Source: Flammeovirga aprica JL-4 (lineage in GTDB: Bacteria > Bacteroidota > Bacteroidia > Cytophagales > Flammeovirgaceae). From it: a stretch of DNA of 64,000 bases. Numbering within the stretch: position 1 is the first letter of the stretch; each line of letters begins with the position of its first letter. The position numbers and the translations under genes are program-made. The stretch covers positions 1 to 64,000 of the forward strand of contig NZ_JABANE010000019.1 in the NCBI RefSeq assembly GCF_012844305.1, given 5' to 3'. The notes under the pieces were generated by a model. It saw nothing but the letters and a program-made list of their open reading frames with translations, did not search any database and was not told the DNA's origin. Positions 36,620 through 45,894 of the stretch are shown here, piece by piece.

Positions 36620-37846
36620 TTATCCTCTTCCTACAATCTCAGCAATTTTTACAATAACCTTCGTTGCCGCTTCCATTGTCGGTACTGGCACATACTCATA
36701 GCGGGCGTGCATGTTGTGGCCACCTGCAAAGATATTTGGACAAGGTAAGCCCATAAATGACAATCTTGCACCGTCTGTACCACCACGGATAGCTTTTACA
36801 TCTGGCTCAATTTCTAATGCCTTCATTGCTTCCAACGCAATATCAACAATATGCATATTAGGTTCTACCTTTTCTTTCATATTGTAATATTGATCCACTA
36901 AAGAAAGCTGTACTTTATCCTCACCATACTCTCTTTGGAAATCTTTGACCAATGCTTCCATGTGCGCTTTTCTTGAGTTGAAAAGTTCACCGTCATGATC
37001 TCTGATAATGTATTGTAATTTTGATTCTTCTACAGAACCACTCATTGTCAATAAGTGGTAGAAACCTTCGTATTTCTCTGTCTGTTCAGGAGTTTCGCTG
37101 TCAGGGAATTTTGTTGCAAACTTGGCAGCGATATTCATAGAATTCACCATTTTACCCTTTGCAGTACCAGGGTGAACATTCTGTCCTTTGAAAGTCACTT
37201 CAGCATAAGCCGCATTGAAGTTTTCATATTCAAACTCACCCATTGGACCACCGTCCATAGTGTAGGCCCATTCAGCTCCGAATTTCTCTACATCAAATAA
37301 ATCAGCACCTTTACCTACCTCTTCATCTGGCGTAAAACAGATTCTGATTTTACCATGCTTGATTTCAGGATGCTGAATCAAAAAGTCCATTGCTGTAACA
37401 ATCTCCGCTACACCTGCTTTATCATCTGCTCCTAAAAGCGTTGTTCCGTCAGTTGTAACGATCTGCTGTCCTTTATAAGCTTTGATTTCAGGAAACTCTT
37501 TTGTAGTCAATACAATATTCTGTTCCTTATTCAATACTAGATCATTTCCATCATAATTCTCCCAAACAATAGGGTTTACGTTGGCTCCAGTTAAATCAGG
37601 AGTAGTGTCTACGTACGCAACAAAACCAATAACAGGTACTTCCTTGTCAATATTAGAAGGCAATGTGGCCATGACATAGCAGTTTTCATCTATGGTTACA
37701 TCCTGCATTCCAATCTCTTTCAACTCCTCAACCAGTAAGTTGGCCAAATCAAATTGCTTTTTAGTACTAGGAATTTGCTCCAAACCAGGAACAGATTCAG
37801 TGTCGATTTTCACATAGCGTAAAAACCTTTCCAATAACTTCTCCAT
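36620..37846 (-). CDS. pepT: Peptidase T (tripeptide aminopeptidase), with an altered metal ligand
   Basis: The 408-residue protein matches PepT, an M20-family cytoplasmic zinc peptidase that removes the N-terminal residue from tripeptides. It is full length. Conserved parts are LGADDKAG, the general-base motif DEEVG (about 173-177), MDGG and the late HNMH. The first metal-ligand motif, normally HVDT with His78, reads AYVDTTPD here, so position 78 is Tyr (codon TAC) while Asp80 is kept. That ligand is normally essential, so activity may be reduced or metal binding altered. Otherwise the gene looks intact. It is divergent from fabG. Confidence 0.92.
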   Translation of the reverse strand: MEKLLERFLRYVKIDTESVPGLEQIPSTKKQFDLANLLVEELKEIGMQDVTIDENCYVMATLPSNIDKEVPVIGFVAYVDTTPDLTGANVNPIVWENYDGNDLVLNKEQNIVLTTKEFPEIKAYKGQQIVTTDGTTLLGADDKAGVAEIVTAMDFLIQHPEIKHGKIRICFTPDEEVGKGADLFDVEKFGAEWAYTMDGGPMGEFEYENFNAAYAEVTFKGQNVHPGTAKGKMVNSMNIAAKFATKFPDSETPEQTEKYEGFYHLLTMSGSVEESKLQYIIRDHDGELFNSRKAHMEALVKDFQREYGEDKVQLSLVDQYYNMKEKVEPNMHIVDIALEAMKALEIEPDVKAIRGGTDGARLSFMGLPCPNIFAGGHNMHARYEYVPVPTMEAATKVIVKIAEIVGRG

Positions 37847-38051
37847 GAATCTTTGATTAATAATTTATGCTTATAATTCTACCTCAATGCGGTATTGTTT
37901 TCATTTATGGAGTTCGAATTTACAATACTTGGTAAAACTTTGAAAAAAAACGGGCTTTTCTAAAGGATAAATAAGAATTAAACTTGTTCATAATGACTTT
38001 TTTGTAACTTGCGACCTGAATTTATTCTAACAACTTAGAAATACACACACC

Positions 38052-38798
38052 ATGAAACTGCTAGAAGGCAAAAACGTATTGATCACAGGTGCGTCTAAAG
38101 GAATTGGACGTTCAATCGCAATTCGTTGCGCGGAGCATGGCGCAAATATAGGTTTCACTTACCTTTCAAGTGTTGAAAAAGGTGAGGCTTTAGTAGCGGA
38201 ATTAGAAGCATACGGAGTAAAAGCAAAAGGCTACCGTTCTGATGCCTCTGATTTTGAAGCTGCTGAGCAATTAATCAAAGATTTCACAACTGATTTTGAT
38301 TCTCTTGACAGTTTAATAAACAACGCTGGTATCACTAAAGATACGTTGTTGATGCGTATGTCTGAAGAGCAATTTGATGATGTAATCCGTGTCAACTTAA
38401 AATCGATTTTCAATCTTACTAAAGCAGCTACAAAAACGTTCTTAAAACAACGTAGCGGATCTATTATCAATATGAGTTCTGTTGTAGGTGTTTATGGTAA
38501 TGCGGGTCAAGCCAACTATGCTGCTTCAAAAGCAGGTATTATTGGTTTCACTAAGTCAGTAGCAAAAGAACTTGCAGCTAGAAACGTTCGTTGTAATGCT
38601 GTTGCTCCTGGTTTCATTGAAACTGAAATGACAGAAACATTAGATCAGAAAGTAAAAGACGTATGGTTAGCTGATATCCCTATGAAACGTGGAGGTCGTC
38701 CTGAAGAGGTTGCAGATCTTTGTGTATTCTTATCATCGGATATGTCTACTTATATTACTGCTCAAACTATCCAATTAACGGGTGGTATGAAGAGCTAG
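38052..38798 (+). CDS. fabG: 3-oxoacyl-ACP reductase FabG
   Basis: The 248-residue protein is the usual length and carries TGASKGIG (12-19), NNAGITKDTLLMRM (90-103), the catalytic Ser in INMSSVVG, YAASKAG with the catalytic Tyr and Lys, and the C-terminal GGMKS end. It reduces 3-oxoacyl-ACP with NADPH in fatty acid synthesis in the cytoplasm. It stands alone rather than with fabD/acpP. Given the conserved NNAGITKD and PMKRGG signatures, FabG is better supported than another SDR. Confidence 0.93.
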   Translation: MKLLEGKNVLITGASKGIGRSIAIRCAEHGANIGFTYLSSVEKGEALVAELEAYGVKAKGYRSDASDFEAAEQLIKDFTTDFDSLDSLINNAGITKDTLLMRMSEEQFDDVIRVNLKSIFNLTKAATKTFLKQRSGSIINMSSVVGVYGNAGQANYAASKAGIIGFTKSVAKELAARNVRCNAVAPGFIETEMTETLDQKVKDVWLADIPMKRGGRPEEVADLCVFLSSDMSTYITAQTIQLTGGMKS

Positions 38799-38819
38799 TA
38801 CTATTTGTTACTTATATAA

Positions 38820-38860
38820 AAAGGTTTGAATGGATAAGACAATTATCTATTCAAACCTTT
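38820..38860. terminator. Terminator of fabG, overlapping the next gene's end
   Basis: A 17-bp stem with one mismatch begins AAAGGTTTGAAT and has an AGACAAT loop, followed by TTATTTTT. It overlaps the last codons of the convergent barrel gene (stop at 38843), so both genes share this sequence. Confidence 0.8.
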
Positions 38861-39439
38861 ATTTTTATCCATACTTTTCAGCGTGAAAATAGAACCAATG
38901 GTAATAGCATTATAAGAGATTTCTGCTTTCTGAGCTATCGATTCATACTCTAAACGCAGTGCTAACTTTTTTGACAAGGCAATCTCTCCACCAAATCCCC
39001 AAAGAAACCCTCTAGATAAATGGTTTCTATAAAAAGTGTTTTTCTGATTATAGGCTAATGTATAATAATTACGGTTACTCAAAAAGATTGCTCCAGCTTT
39101 TCCAAAAAGGGATATATTTCCAAAGCTGTACTTTCCCCGAATAGATGCTTCCCAGCCCTTTTTCACAACGTTTAATGCATAATTCGAGGTTTGTTCTGAG
39201 ACATTTCCTAAAGTACGATAACCTAATTCAATGCCGATAAAGCTTTTCTGGTAGCCCAATGTGACTTTATGGGCAAATGTAGTCCCTTTCACCTTATAGC
39301 TTTGCTGGAAGAATTCAATGTTCTTATGTTCGATAAAGCCTAAACCACCACTTACTCCTAGATAAATCTGACTGTTGGCATTGTGTATTGAAAGCAGGGT
39401 AATGATAGTCAAAAAGAAATAGTTTTTTAAAGTTTTCAT
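38843..39439 (-). CDS. Outer-membrane beta-barrel protein
   Basis: The 198-residue protein has a signal peptide (MKTLKNYFFLTIITLLS, ending ANSQ) and alternating strands rich in Gly and aromatic residues: IYLGVSGGLGF, VTLGYQKSFIGIELGYR, GWEASIRGKYSFGNISLFGKAG, LALRLEYESIA. This is the outline of a small OmpA-like or porin-family barrel. The final residues KNKGLNR extend past the last strand and are encoded within the fabG terminator. Function unknown. Confidence 0.7.
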   Translation of the reverse strand: MKTLKNYFFLTIITLLSIHNANSQIYLGVSGGLGFIEHKNIEFFQQSYKVKGTTFAHKVTLGYQKSFIGIELGYRTLGNVSEQTSNYALNVVKKGWEASIRGKYSFGNISLFGKAGAIFLSNRNYYTLAYNQKNTFYRNHLSRGFLWGFGGEIALSKKLALRLEYESIAQKAEISYNAITIGSIFTLKSMDKNKGLNR

Positions 39440-39546
39440 AAAATAAGTTAATAATTTATTAACTTAGCAGAAATCTTTAGCTTACATAAGTAACAGTCAA
39501 CCTGTTATTATCTAATTTATTGATAGAATATTTCAAAAAATAAAAA

Positions 39547-39575
39547 ACCCTAGGTCGAAGGGTTCAACCTAGGGT
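39547..39575 (-). terminator. Terminator of the TonB/beta-helix pair (distal)
   Basis: A 9-bp stem ACCCTAGGT / ACCTAGGGT has an 11-base loop, with an A-run at its left that forms the U-tract on the minus strand. Confidence 0.7.
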
Positions 39576-39603
39576 ACTCACGGATTTGGTTTTTTGCGAG
39601 TTT

Positions 39604-39637
39604 ATAGTATTAGCTTATGGTTATAAGCTAATACTAT
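39604..39637 (-). terminator. Second hairpin after the beta-helix lipoprotein gene
   Basis: A perfect 14-bp stem ATAGTATTAGCTTA / TAAGCTAATACTAT with a 6-base loop lies 23 bases after the stop. It is AU-rich with no strong U-tract, so it may protect the 3' end, with the real terminator at 39547. Confidence 0.6.
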
Positions 39638-39659
39638 TTATATTTTAAACGAGTTCTAA

Positions 39660-40829
39660 TTATTCAGAATCATCTACATATTCTACTTCAGAAGCAACAT
39701 CTTCGATAGAGTAGTTTGAAACTGTTAATTCATCAGATAAAACGTTTCTGATTGTAACGTCGTTGTGAATATCAAAACCTTTCTTAGCATTTTTCACTAA
39801 GATGTTTGAGAATGAACCTTTAGCACCTTCTCTTACTCTGAAAGCAGTTGTTTCACCAGATTGCCCCATTACAGTAACGTTTTTAACAGTAGCGTTAGAG
39901 TAAGGAGTAGCTGAGTTATCTTTAGAGTTGTTGTCAATTTCAAATGCTTTGTCGTGGTCTCTTGCAGCATCATGCTCTACCCAAAGGTTAGTTAAGCTAC
40001 CTACGAAACCGTGAGCCCAGTCAAATGAATCATCTTCGTTACCTACTGAAACTAAGTCAGTACCGCTTACAGTACCACCAAACCACTCAAGTCCGTCATC
40101 TGAACCTTTGAATGCTTGTAAGTAAGATAATTGTGTTCCTGAACCAACACCTGAGAAAGTGAAACCGTTGTGCTCAGACTCTGAGTCATACTTGTAACCA
40201 GTGAACTCAACACGTACATATTTTAATACACCTGAGTTGTCATCAGCTACAGTACCACCGTACATAACACCTGAAGCAACTTCGTTATTAGCTTGACCGT
40301 TTGCATCTCCGTTGTTGATAGGAGCTTTACCGTTGATTAAGATACCACCCCAATCACCAGGAGCTTGAGTAGCTTGACCTGAAGTAAATACGATCATGTT
40401 TTCCGCTGTACCTTCAGCCATGATTTTACCACCTTGTAAGACCATTAAGTATGAGTCATTTTCAGTAGCTACAACTTGAGTACCTGCTTTGATAGTAAGT
40501 GTAACACCACTAGCAACAGTAACAGGACCTGCTAAAACAACAACACCTTCTAATGTCTTATCTGCATCAATTGAACCACCAGCTAACGTTTCAGATGGGT
40601 TAGAGATGTCAACAACAGTACCTGCATAGCTAGCTTCTTTTGCCCATGATGGAATAGTTTCACCAAAACCTGTAGCACCTTCTACTGCAACAATTTTCTT
40701 AGCTGCATAAGCTGAATCTTGTAAGCTGTCAGTTGGATTATCAGGAGTAGTCGTGTTATCATCAGAACAAGAACCTAAAGATACTGCTAAAGATGCAACA
40801 ACAATCGCGTAACGGAATTGCTTTTTCAT
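39660..40829 (-). CDS. Beta-helix lipoprotein
   Basis: The 389-residue protein has a signal with lipobox LGSC (Cys21) followed by an acidic SDDN stretch that may act as a surface-export signal. The mature protein has repeated strand-turn units (GVVVLAGPVTVASGVTLTI, GGKIMAEGTAENMIVFTSG, GFDIHNDVTIRNVLSDELT) typical of a right-handed parallel beta-helix. It is codirectional with, and 86 bases downstream of, a TonB-dependent receptor gene, so it is probably a surface partner delivering a ligand to that receptor. No SusD-type gene accompanies them. Confidence 0.75.
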   Translation of the reverse strand: MKKQFRYAIVVASLAVSLGSCSDDNTTTPDNPTDSLQDSAYAAKKIVAVEGATGFGETIPSWAKEASYAGTVVDISNPSETLAGGSIDADKTLEGVVVLAGPVTVASGVTLTIKAGTQVVATENDSYLMVLQGGKIMAEGTAENMIVFTSGQATQAPGDWGGILINGKAPINNGDANGQANNEVASGVMYGGTVADDNSGVLKYVRVEFTGYKYDSESEHNGFTFSGVGSGTQLSYLQAFKGSDDGLEWFGGTVSGTDLVSVGNEDDSFDWAHGFVGSLTNLWVEHDAARDHDKAFEIDNNSKDNSATPYSNATVKNVTVMGQSGETTAFRVREGAKGSFSNILVKNAKKGFDIHNDVTIRNVLSDELTVSNYSIEDVASEVEYVDDSE

Positions 40830-40915
40830 AATAAAAATTGTAATTTTAAAGTCGAATTGAAAAAAATTATTTTTGAGAGGGTTGGAATTTTTCCATCCCT
40901 CTTTTATTTTGTTTG

Positions 40916-43687
40916 TTAGAAACTATAAGTAAATCCTAATTTAGCCTCTACACCTCTCTTGTATGTCTCAACAATTCCTGTCGTTCCATTTGAGAATTCT
41001 TGGTATAAAGTAATATCAGGGTTCAATAAGTTTTTCACTGATAAGTCTAAGCTCATGTTACCTTTAATCTTGTTTTTCATCACAAAGTTTAAAGTACCGT
41101 ATGATTTCTCATAGATATCTCCTGCACCTTGAGAACCTGCTGCCGCAAGACGATCTCCGAAAGTACTGTATGTGATAGAGAAGATTGAAGTAACGTTTTC
41201 TGTGAAGATGTTTGCCTCATGTGAAGCGTCTACATTCAACATGTAAGGAGATGCTCCAAACATTGCTCTTTTCTCATTTGTGAATAGTCCGTTAGATCCT
41301 GACAAGTCTGTTTGTGAAGCTAATAATGTAGCGTTCATTCCAATATTACTTCTATCTAACCAGCTTCCACCATTTTTGAAGATGTTTGATAATCTTTTAG
41401 TTGCTTCAATTTCAATACCTGCTACAAAAGACTCACCTGCATTCACATAAGAGAATTCTGTAATTGATGAAGCTACTGTGATTAACTCGATTGAGTTGTT
41501 GATCTGCTTTCCGAAAACACCTACTGAGAATAATTCACCAGAGTTAGGGAAGATTTCATACTTTAGATCTACGTTGTATACCTCTGAGTTTTCCAAGTCT
41601 GGGTTACCTGAGATTTTTTGTCCATTTGCAAAAGTGAATCTAAAAGGAATCAATTCTGACATCATTGGTCTAATAAGCGTTTTTGATGCTGCAAATCTTA
41701 AGTTTGATTTATCATTCACTGTGTATTTGAAACTCAATGAAGGAAGTAAATCACTTGTTTCTTTGATACTGAATTGATCAGGAGCGTTTGGATCTACTGT
41801 ACCTTGCTCTTTGTAAACTACCTCTTGGTAACCTTTTTCAAAACGTGCTCCCACGTTTACTTTTAATTTACCTGGTAGAATCTCGTATCCATAATCAGCA
41901 TAGAATGCATTCACATTTAACTTTGCTGTAAATCTTGTATCGTATCTTGCAATTGGGTCATATTCAATAACTCCGTCAGCAACATTCTTATCAATACCTG
42001 GCTGAGGATCGTTTACGTCAATTCTTGGAGAAGCTTTAGCGTTGTCCAATGAAACCATCCACCACTCGAAAGTTCTGTCTTTGAATACACCGTTGTATCC
42101 TACTGAAAGATTGCTACGGTAAGTATCTTCATACTCATTGTAAGCACCTAAACCATATACTACACCGCCTCTAGCAGAAAATGTTGTCTCATCCATGTTA
42201 CTCCAGAACCTGTGTGAATCATCAGGAGCATTTGTAAATAACTTACCATTTTCTACTTCACCTGCTTCATCATACTCTAAATCTCTGTAAGTTAACTGTC
42301 TACGATCTGGCTCTTGAGCATTTGATAATGAGTATCCAACACCCCAAGTCGCTTTCAATCTATCGTTTTCTCCGAACTTATGATCACCAATCAACTGATG
42401 AATTCTTACAGTGCTTTGTTCGTACGTATTTCTTTCTTTAAAAACTTTGTTTTCATCACCATTTCCAAGTTCTTCATGCTTACCGTAAAGATCTAAAGTA
42501 GTGTTTGAAGATTCGTTGATGAAAATATTGTTGAATGAAATTTGATTCTTGTTGTTGATCTTGAAGAACATATTCGCCATACCTGTAGTATTCGTGCTGT
42601 AGATATATTCTTTTGTATCGTACTCTGTAATTGTAGTTCCTTGAGCTCTGTAAGTATTTTGTTGACCATCTCTGATGTCATACTTATTTTTGAAAGATGC
42701 AGAAGCTACAAAACCAAAAGCGCTTTCTTCTCCAAATTCATATAGTTTACCACCAGATGCTTTAAAGTTGAAGTTAGGACCTGCCTTCTTTGTTGTTGGA
42801 GAGAATGAGTTTTTATAAGACTGAGGAGCTTCACGACCTTCTAATTCTGAAGGTAATGCTCTACCGTTACCAGAGAAACCTAAAAATTCAGCGTCACCGT
42901 CTTCGAAAGTTTTGAAATCTTTACCTGTTGATTGTGTATTGTAAGCACCTGATACACCTAGTGTAAAGAATCCTTCATCTGGGTAATCCTTTGTTACGAT
43001 GTCTACTGTTGCACCTGCAAAGTCTCCATATAAACCAGGATTAAATGTCTTGTTAATATCAATATTTCTAACTACACCTGTTGGGAATAGACCTAAATCG
43101 ATAACTTTTTTGTTTGGATCAGTAGAAGGAACTACTAAACCATTTACTGTTGCATTGTTGTATCTATCGCCTAAACCTCTTACGAAAAGACCTTTAGACT
43201 CTACTTTTGTAATACCTGTAACGTTTGTTACAGCTGACTCTACATCTGAAATACCTTTCACTGACATTTCCTCAGCACCAATTGCCTGAATCATTACATC
43301 AGCATTTTGTCTTTCTACCATCAAGGCTCCTGCTGACTCTGTGTTTGCTTTCGCTACAATCTCTACTGCTTCTAGCTCTTGTGCATCTGAAGCTAACGTA
43401 AAGTTGATTACTGTTTCTTGTCCTGCAGCAACTGTAATCTCTTGCGTTGTTTTCTTATAACCAATAAAAGAAGAAACTAACGTATATGTACCAGGATCTG
43501 CGTTGAATTGGAAATTACCAAAAATATCCGTTGAAGCTCCTGTTGTTGTTCCTTGCAAAGAGACACTTGCTCCAATTACGTCTTCGCCAGTGTCGGCGTC
43601 TTTCACGTTTCCTTTGACAATACCCTTCTGAGCAAAGGCCGATAATGAAAGTAAGATAAGTGCGAATGAAATGAAATAATGTTTCAT
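40916..43687 (-). CDS. TonB-dependent outer-membrane receptor
   Basis: The 923-residue protein has a signal peptide (ending AFAQ), a carboxypeptidase-regulatory-like domain (KGNVKDADTGEDVIGASVSLQGT at about 24-46), a plug domain with VRGLGDRYNNATVNGLVVPSTDP (about 170-192), and a 22-stranded barrel ending in GFTYSF with a C-terminal Phe. The subtype is the CarboxypepD_reg/plug class rather than SusC. It imports a ligand, possibly a peptide, metal chelate or phosphorylated compound, using TonB energy. Its partner is the beta-helix lipoprotein. Confidence 0.92.
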   Translation of the reverse strand: MKHYFISFALILLSLSAFAQKGIVKGNVKDADTGEDVIGASVSLQGTTTGASTDIFGNFQFNADPGTYTLVSSFIGYKKTTQEITVAAGQETVINFTLASDAQELEAVEIVAKANTESAGALMVERQNADVMIQAIGAEEMSVKGISDVESAVTNVTGITKVESKGLFVRGLGDRYNNATVNGLVVPSTDPNKKVIDLGLFPTGVVRNIDINKTFNPGLYGDFAGATVDIVTKDYPDEGFFTLGVSGAYNTQSTGKDFKTFEDGDAEFLGFSGNGRALPSELEGREAPQSYKNSFSPTTKKAGPNFNFKASGGKLYEFGEESAFGFVASASFKNKYDIRDGQQNTYRAQGTTITEYDTKEYIYSTNTTGMANMFFKINNKNQISFNNIFINESSNTTLDLYGKHEELGNGDENKVFKERNTYEQSTVRIHQLIGDHKFGENDRLKATWGVGYSLSNAQEPDRRQLTYRDLEYDEAGEVENGKLFTNAPDDSHRFWSNMDETTFSARGGVVYGLGAYNEYEDTYRSNLSVGYNGVFKDRTFEWWMVSLDNAKASPRIDVNDPQPGIDKNVADGVIEYDPIARYDTRFTAKLNVNAFYADYGYEILPGKLKVNVGARFEKGYQEVVYKEQGTVDPNAPDQFSIKETSDLLPSLSFKYTVNDKSNLRFAASKTLIRPMMSELIPFRFTFANGQKISGNPDLENSEVYNVDLKYEIFPNSGELFSVGVFGKQINNSIELITVASSITEFSYVNAGESFVAGIEIEATKRLSNIFKNGGSWLDRSNIGMNATLLASQTDLSGSNGLFTNEKRAMFGASPYMLNVDASHEANIFTENVTSIFSITYSTFGDRLAAAGSQGAGDIYEKSYGTLNFVMKNKIKGNMSLDLSVKNLLNPDITLYQEFSNGTTGIVETYKRGVEAKLGFTYSF

Positions 43688-43739
43688 TGTAGAGTTTAAA
43701 AATTCTTAATACTAAAACTGTGTTAACCAAATCACGTTG

Positions 43740-43747
43740 CAAAAGTA
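43740..43747 (-). promoter_or_regulatory. Putative -7 element of the TonB receptor promoter
   Basis: On the minus strand this reads TACTTTTG, an exact TAnnTTTG match, about 53 bases upstream of the start codon. No good -33 TTTG is seen. Confidence 0.4.
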
Positions 43748-43929
43748 TGTGGTCAATGTGTTGTAGTATTTTAGAAATCTTAAACTTGATGTTAAATAAA
43801 TCCTATCATATATGAACGCATTGTTACGTATTTTCTAAAGAAAAGTTATAAACAAAATATACACTTCTTTAAAAAAATTATTTTTCTTTGTTTCAAGGTA
43901 GATAAATGAACTTTTAAAGAAAATAACGA

Positions 43930-44700
43930 ATGTTAAGAGATTATAAACTTAAATTAATTCTACTTTTTATAGGTTTTGTACTTTTTTCTTGCAATGAGAA
44001 GAAAAAAGACCAATTCAAGGAGCAAGAATTCGAAAAACAGAAGAAGGTAAAGCGCAAAATGCCTAAACTGGATGATGACAATGCTATGCAAGAACTGGCT
44101 TGGTATGGTCCTGAAAACCCTGAAACCATCGTGCAGGTTGAAACGAAATACGGCAACATTAAACTAAAACTGTATAAAGAAACTTCAAAACACAGAGCTA
44201 GCTTTATTATGTTAGCAAAAAGAGGGTACTTCACAGATGCCCAATTTTACCGTGTCGTAAAAAACTTTATTGCACAAGGTGGCGACTCTGATGATCCTGA
44301 TTTCAGAAAGAAAAAACGTTCCTTCGGCAAATATCATATCCCAAATGAAATTGATCCCCGTCGTTTTTATCATAAAAGAGGTGCACTTTCAGCAGCAAGG
44401 GCCTATAAAGACAACCCCACTCGTCAGTCTACCCCTTTTGATTTCTTTATTGTTCAAGGCCGTCAGGTAACAGAAGGTGATTTAGCACAGTCAGAGTTAG
44501 ACAATGGTTTAAAGTATACAAAAGAACAAAAAGACGAATACCGTAAAAATGGTGGCGACCCACATTTAGATGGACAACATACCGTTTTTGGTGAAGTGAT
44601 AGAAGGAATGGATGTAGTGGATAAAATCTGTGATGTGGAAACAGATGAGGGAGAATGGCCATTAGAGGCTATATTAATGAAGATAAAAGTGATTGAATAA
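43930..44700 (+). CDS. Lipoprotein cyclophilin-type peptidyl-prolyl isomerase
   Basis: The 256-residue protein has a lipobox LFSC (Cys21) and a charged linker before a cyclophilin domain (about 67-255). The catalytic pattern FYRVVKNFIAQGGD is present, with the Arg, Phe and Gln of the active site, as is HTVFGEVIEGMDVVDKI near the end. It should be anchored in the periplasm and speed proline isomerisation during envelope protein folding. A terminator hairpin lies at 44782. Confidence 0.9.
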   Translation: MLRDYKLKLILLFIGFVLFSCNEKKKDQFKEQEFEKQKKVKRKMPKLDDDNAMQELAWYGPENPETIVQVETKYGNIKLKLYKETSKHRASFIMLAKRGYFTDAQFYRVVKNFIAQGGDSDDPDFRKKKRSFGKYHIPNEIDPRRFYHKRGALSAARAYKDNPTRQSTPFDFFIVQGRQVTEGDLAQSELDNGLKYTKEQKDEYRKNGGDPHLDGQHTVFGEVIEGMDVVDKICDVETDEGEWPLEAILMKIKVIE

Positions 44701-44710
44701 ATCTCCGTTC

Positions 44711-44736
44711 GTAGGGGTAGACCTATGTGTCTACCC
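44711..44736 (+). repeat. REP-like hairpin upstream of the RAYT gene
   Basis: GTAG followed by GGGTAGAC / GTCTACCC (8-bp stem, CTATGT loop). The leading GTAG and hairpin match the layout of the REP copies downstream of the transposase, although the stem sequence differs. Confidence 0.55.
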
Positions 44737-44781
44737 AATGTATGGCATACCCAATGCCAATCCAATCTATATTATAACATC

Positions 44782-44818
44782 AAAACGTCATTATGTATTA
44801 AACATGGTGGCGTTTTTT
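44782..44818 (+). terminator. Terminator of the cyclophilin gene
   Basis: The stem AAAACGTCA / TGGCGTTTT (one G-U pair) is followed by TTTTT-rich sequence. Confidence 0.7.
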
Positions 44819-44856
44819 CATTAAATTGAATTATTATAAATCAAAACTAACTAAAA

Positions 44857-45402
44857 ATGCCACGCTTAACGAAGAAAAGACAATCTTACAGGTTGTCAAC
44901 ATGGAACTATGATTGGTCGGCCGATTATTTTATTACGATCTGTGTAAAAAATCATCAATGTTTATTAGGTTCCATAAAAGATTCAAAGTTTCATTATTCA
45001 TCAATTGGAATCATTGCTGAAATTTTATGGGAAAAGATTCCTATTCATCATCCAGAAGTTTCCTTAGGAGAATATATTATAATGCCCAACCATATACACG
45101 GTATATTACATTTGAATAATAAAGAGGATGAAAATAAGATCTTAATCGAAACTGATTATCATAGTTTAAAGCATTCTGAAAACTGGCACTCAAAAATTTC
45201 ACCACCGAAAAACAGTATCCCATCTATTATTAGATCTTATAAATCTTCTGTCAAAAGATATTGTAACCGTTTCGACCTTCAATTTGAATGGCAGAAAAGA
45301 TATTATGATCATATCATCAGGGATGGTAATGATTATTTAAGAATAGAGAATTACATCCTTAATAATAGGAATAAATGGGATGAAGATCGTTTCCACCCGT
45401 AG
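44857..45402 (+). CDS. REP-associated tyrosine transposase (RAYT)
   Basis: The 181-residue protein is a single-domain Y1 transposase of the IS200/IS605 superfamily. Motifs are YFITICVKN (29-37), the HUH metal motif in MPNHIHGIL (about 76-84), and the late YYDHIIRDGNDYLRIENYI, which contains the nucleophilic Tyr. RAYTs nick and join single-stranded DNA at REP hairpins headed by GTAG. Here REP copies lie on both sides, and the TAG stop codon is itself part of the GTAG of the first downstream copy. It looks complete and is probably domesticated rather than a mobile insertion sequence, since no IS ends are seen. Confidence 0.9.
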   Translation: MPRLTKKRQSYRLSTWNYDWSADYFITICVKNHQCLLGSIKDSKFHYSSIGIIAEILWEKIPIHHPEVSLGEYIIMPNHIHGILHLNNKEDENKILIETDYHSLKHSENWHSKISPPKNSIPSIIRSYKSSVKRYCNRFDLQFEWQKRYYDHIIRDGNDYLRIENYILNNRNKWDEDRFHP

Positions 45403-45794
45403 ACGCGTAGCCTGCTACGCTTTGCTATATTCATAAAACAATATCAATAATTGAATTCTTAGAAGTAGATTTTTAAATAACTACATAAACCAACAAACGT
45501 AGCAGGCTACGTCGCTACAGGATCTGCACAAAATCACGTAGGTGCGTAGCCTGCTACGCTAAACAACAAGCATAAAGCAAAATACACAATTGGAATTAGA
45601 AGTAAATTTTTAAATAACTACATACACTAACAAACGTAGCAGGCTACGTCGCTACAGGACCTACACAATATAACGTAGATGCGTAACCTGCTACGCTTTA
45701 CTACATTCATAAAGCAAATTTGACAATTGAATTCTTGAGAGTAGATTTTTAGACAACTACATTCTCTCAGAAACGTAGCAGGCTACGTGGCTAC
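45399..45794. repeat. REP array (BIME) of six GTAG-hairpin units
   Basis: Six copies of GTAG + 2 bases + a 16-base palindrome of the core CGTAGCCTGCTACG alternate in orientation: forward at 45399-45420, 45538-45559 and 45675-45696; inverted at 45497-45518, 45634-45655 and 45773-45794. One forward copy has a single change (GTAACC). The forward-inverted pair repeats with a period of about 138 bases, with similar AT-rich spacers that share TTTTTAAATAACTACAT. It fills the 0.5 kb between the RAYT and tsaB genes. Confidence 0.9.
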
Positions 45795-45894
45795 ATATGT
45801 TTTTCATTAATTATTTCTAACCACCCTTCTATCTTATTAATAAGTATAGTTACTTTGCATTTGAAATATTTCGAGGATATAAATTCAAATCGGT

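Noticed and set aside
44857..45402. IS200/IS605 insertion sequence
   Set aside because: It lacks IS ends and a tnpB partner. The GTAG hairpins on both sides identify a RAYT instead.
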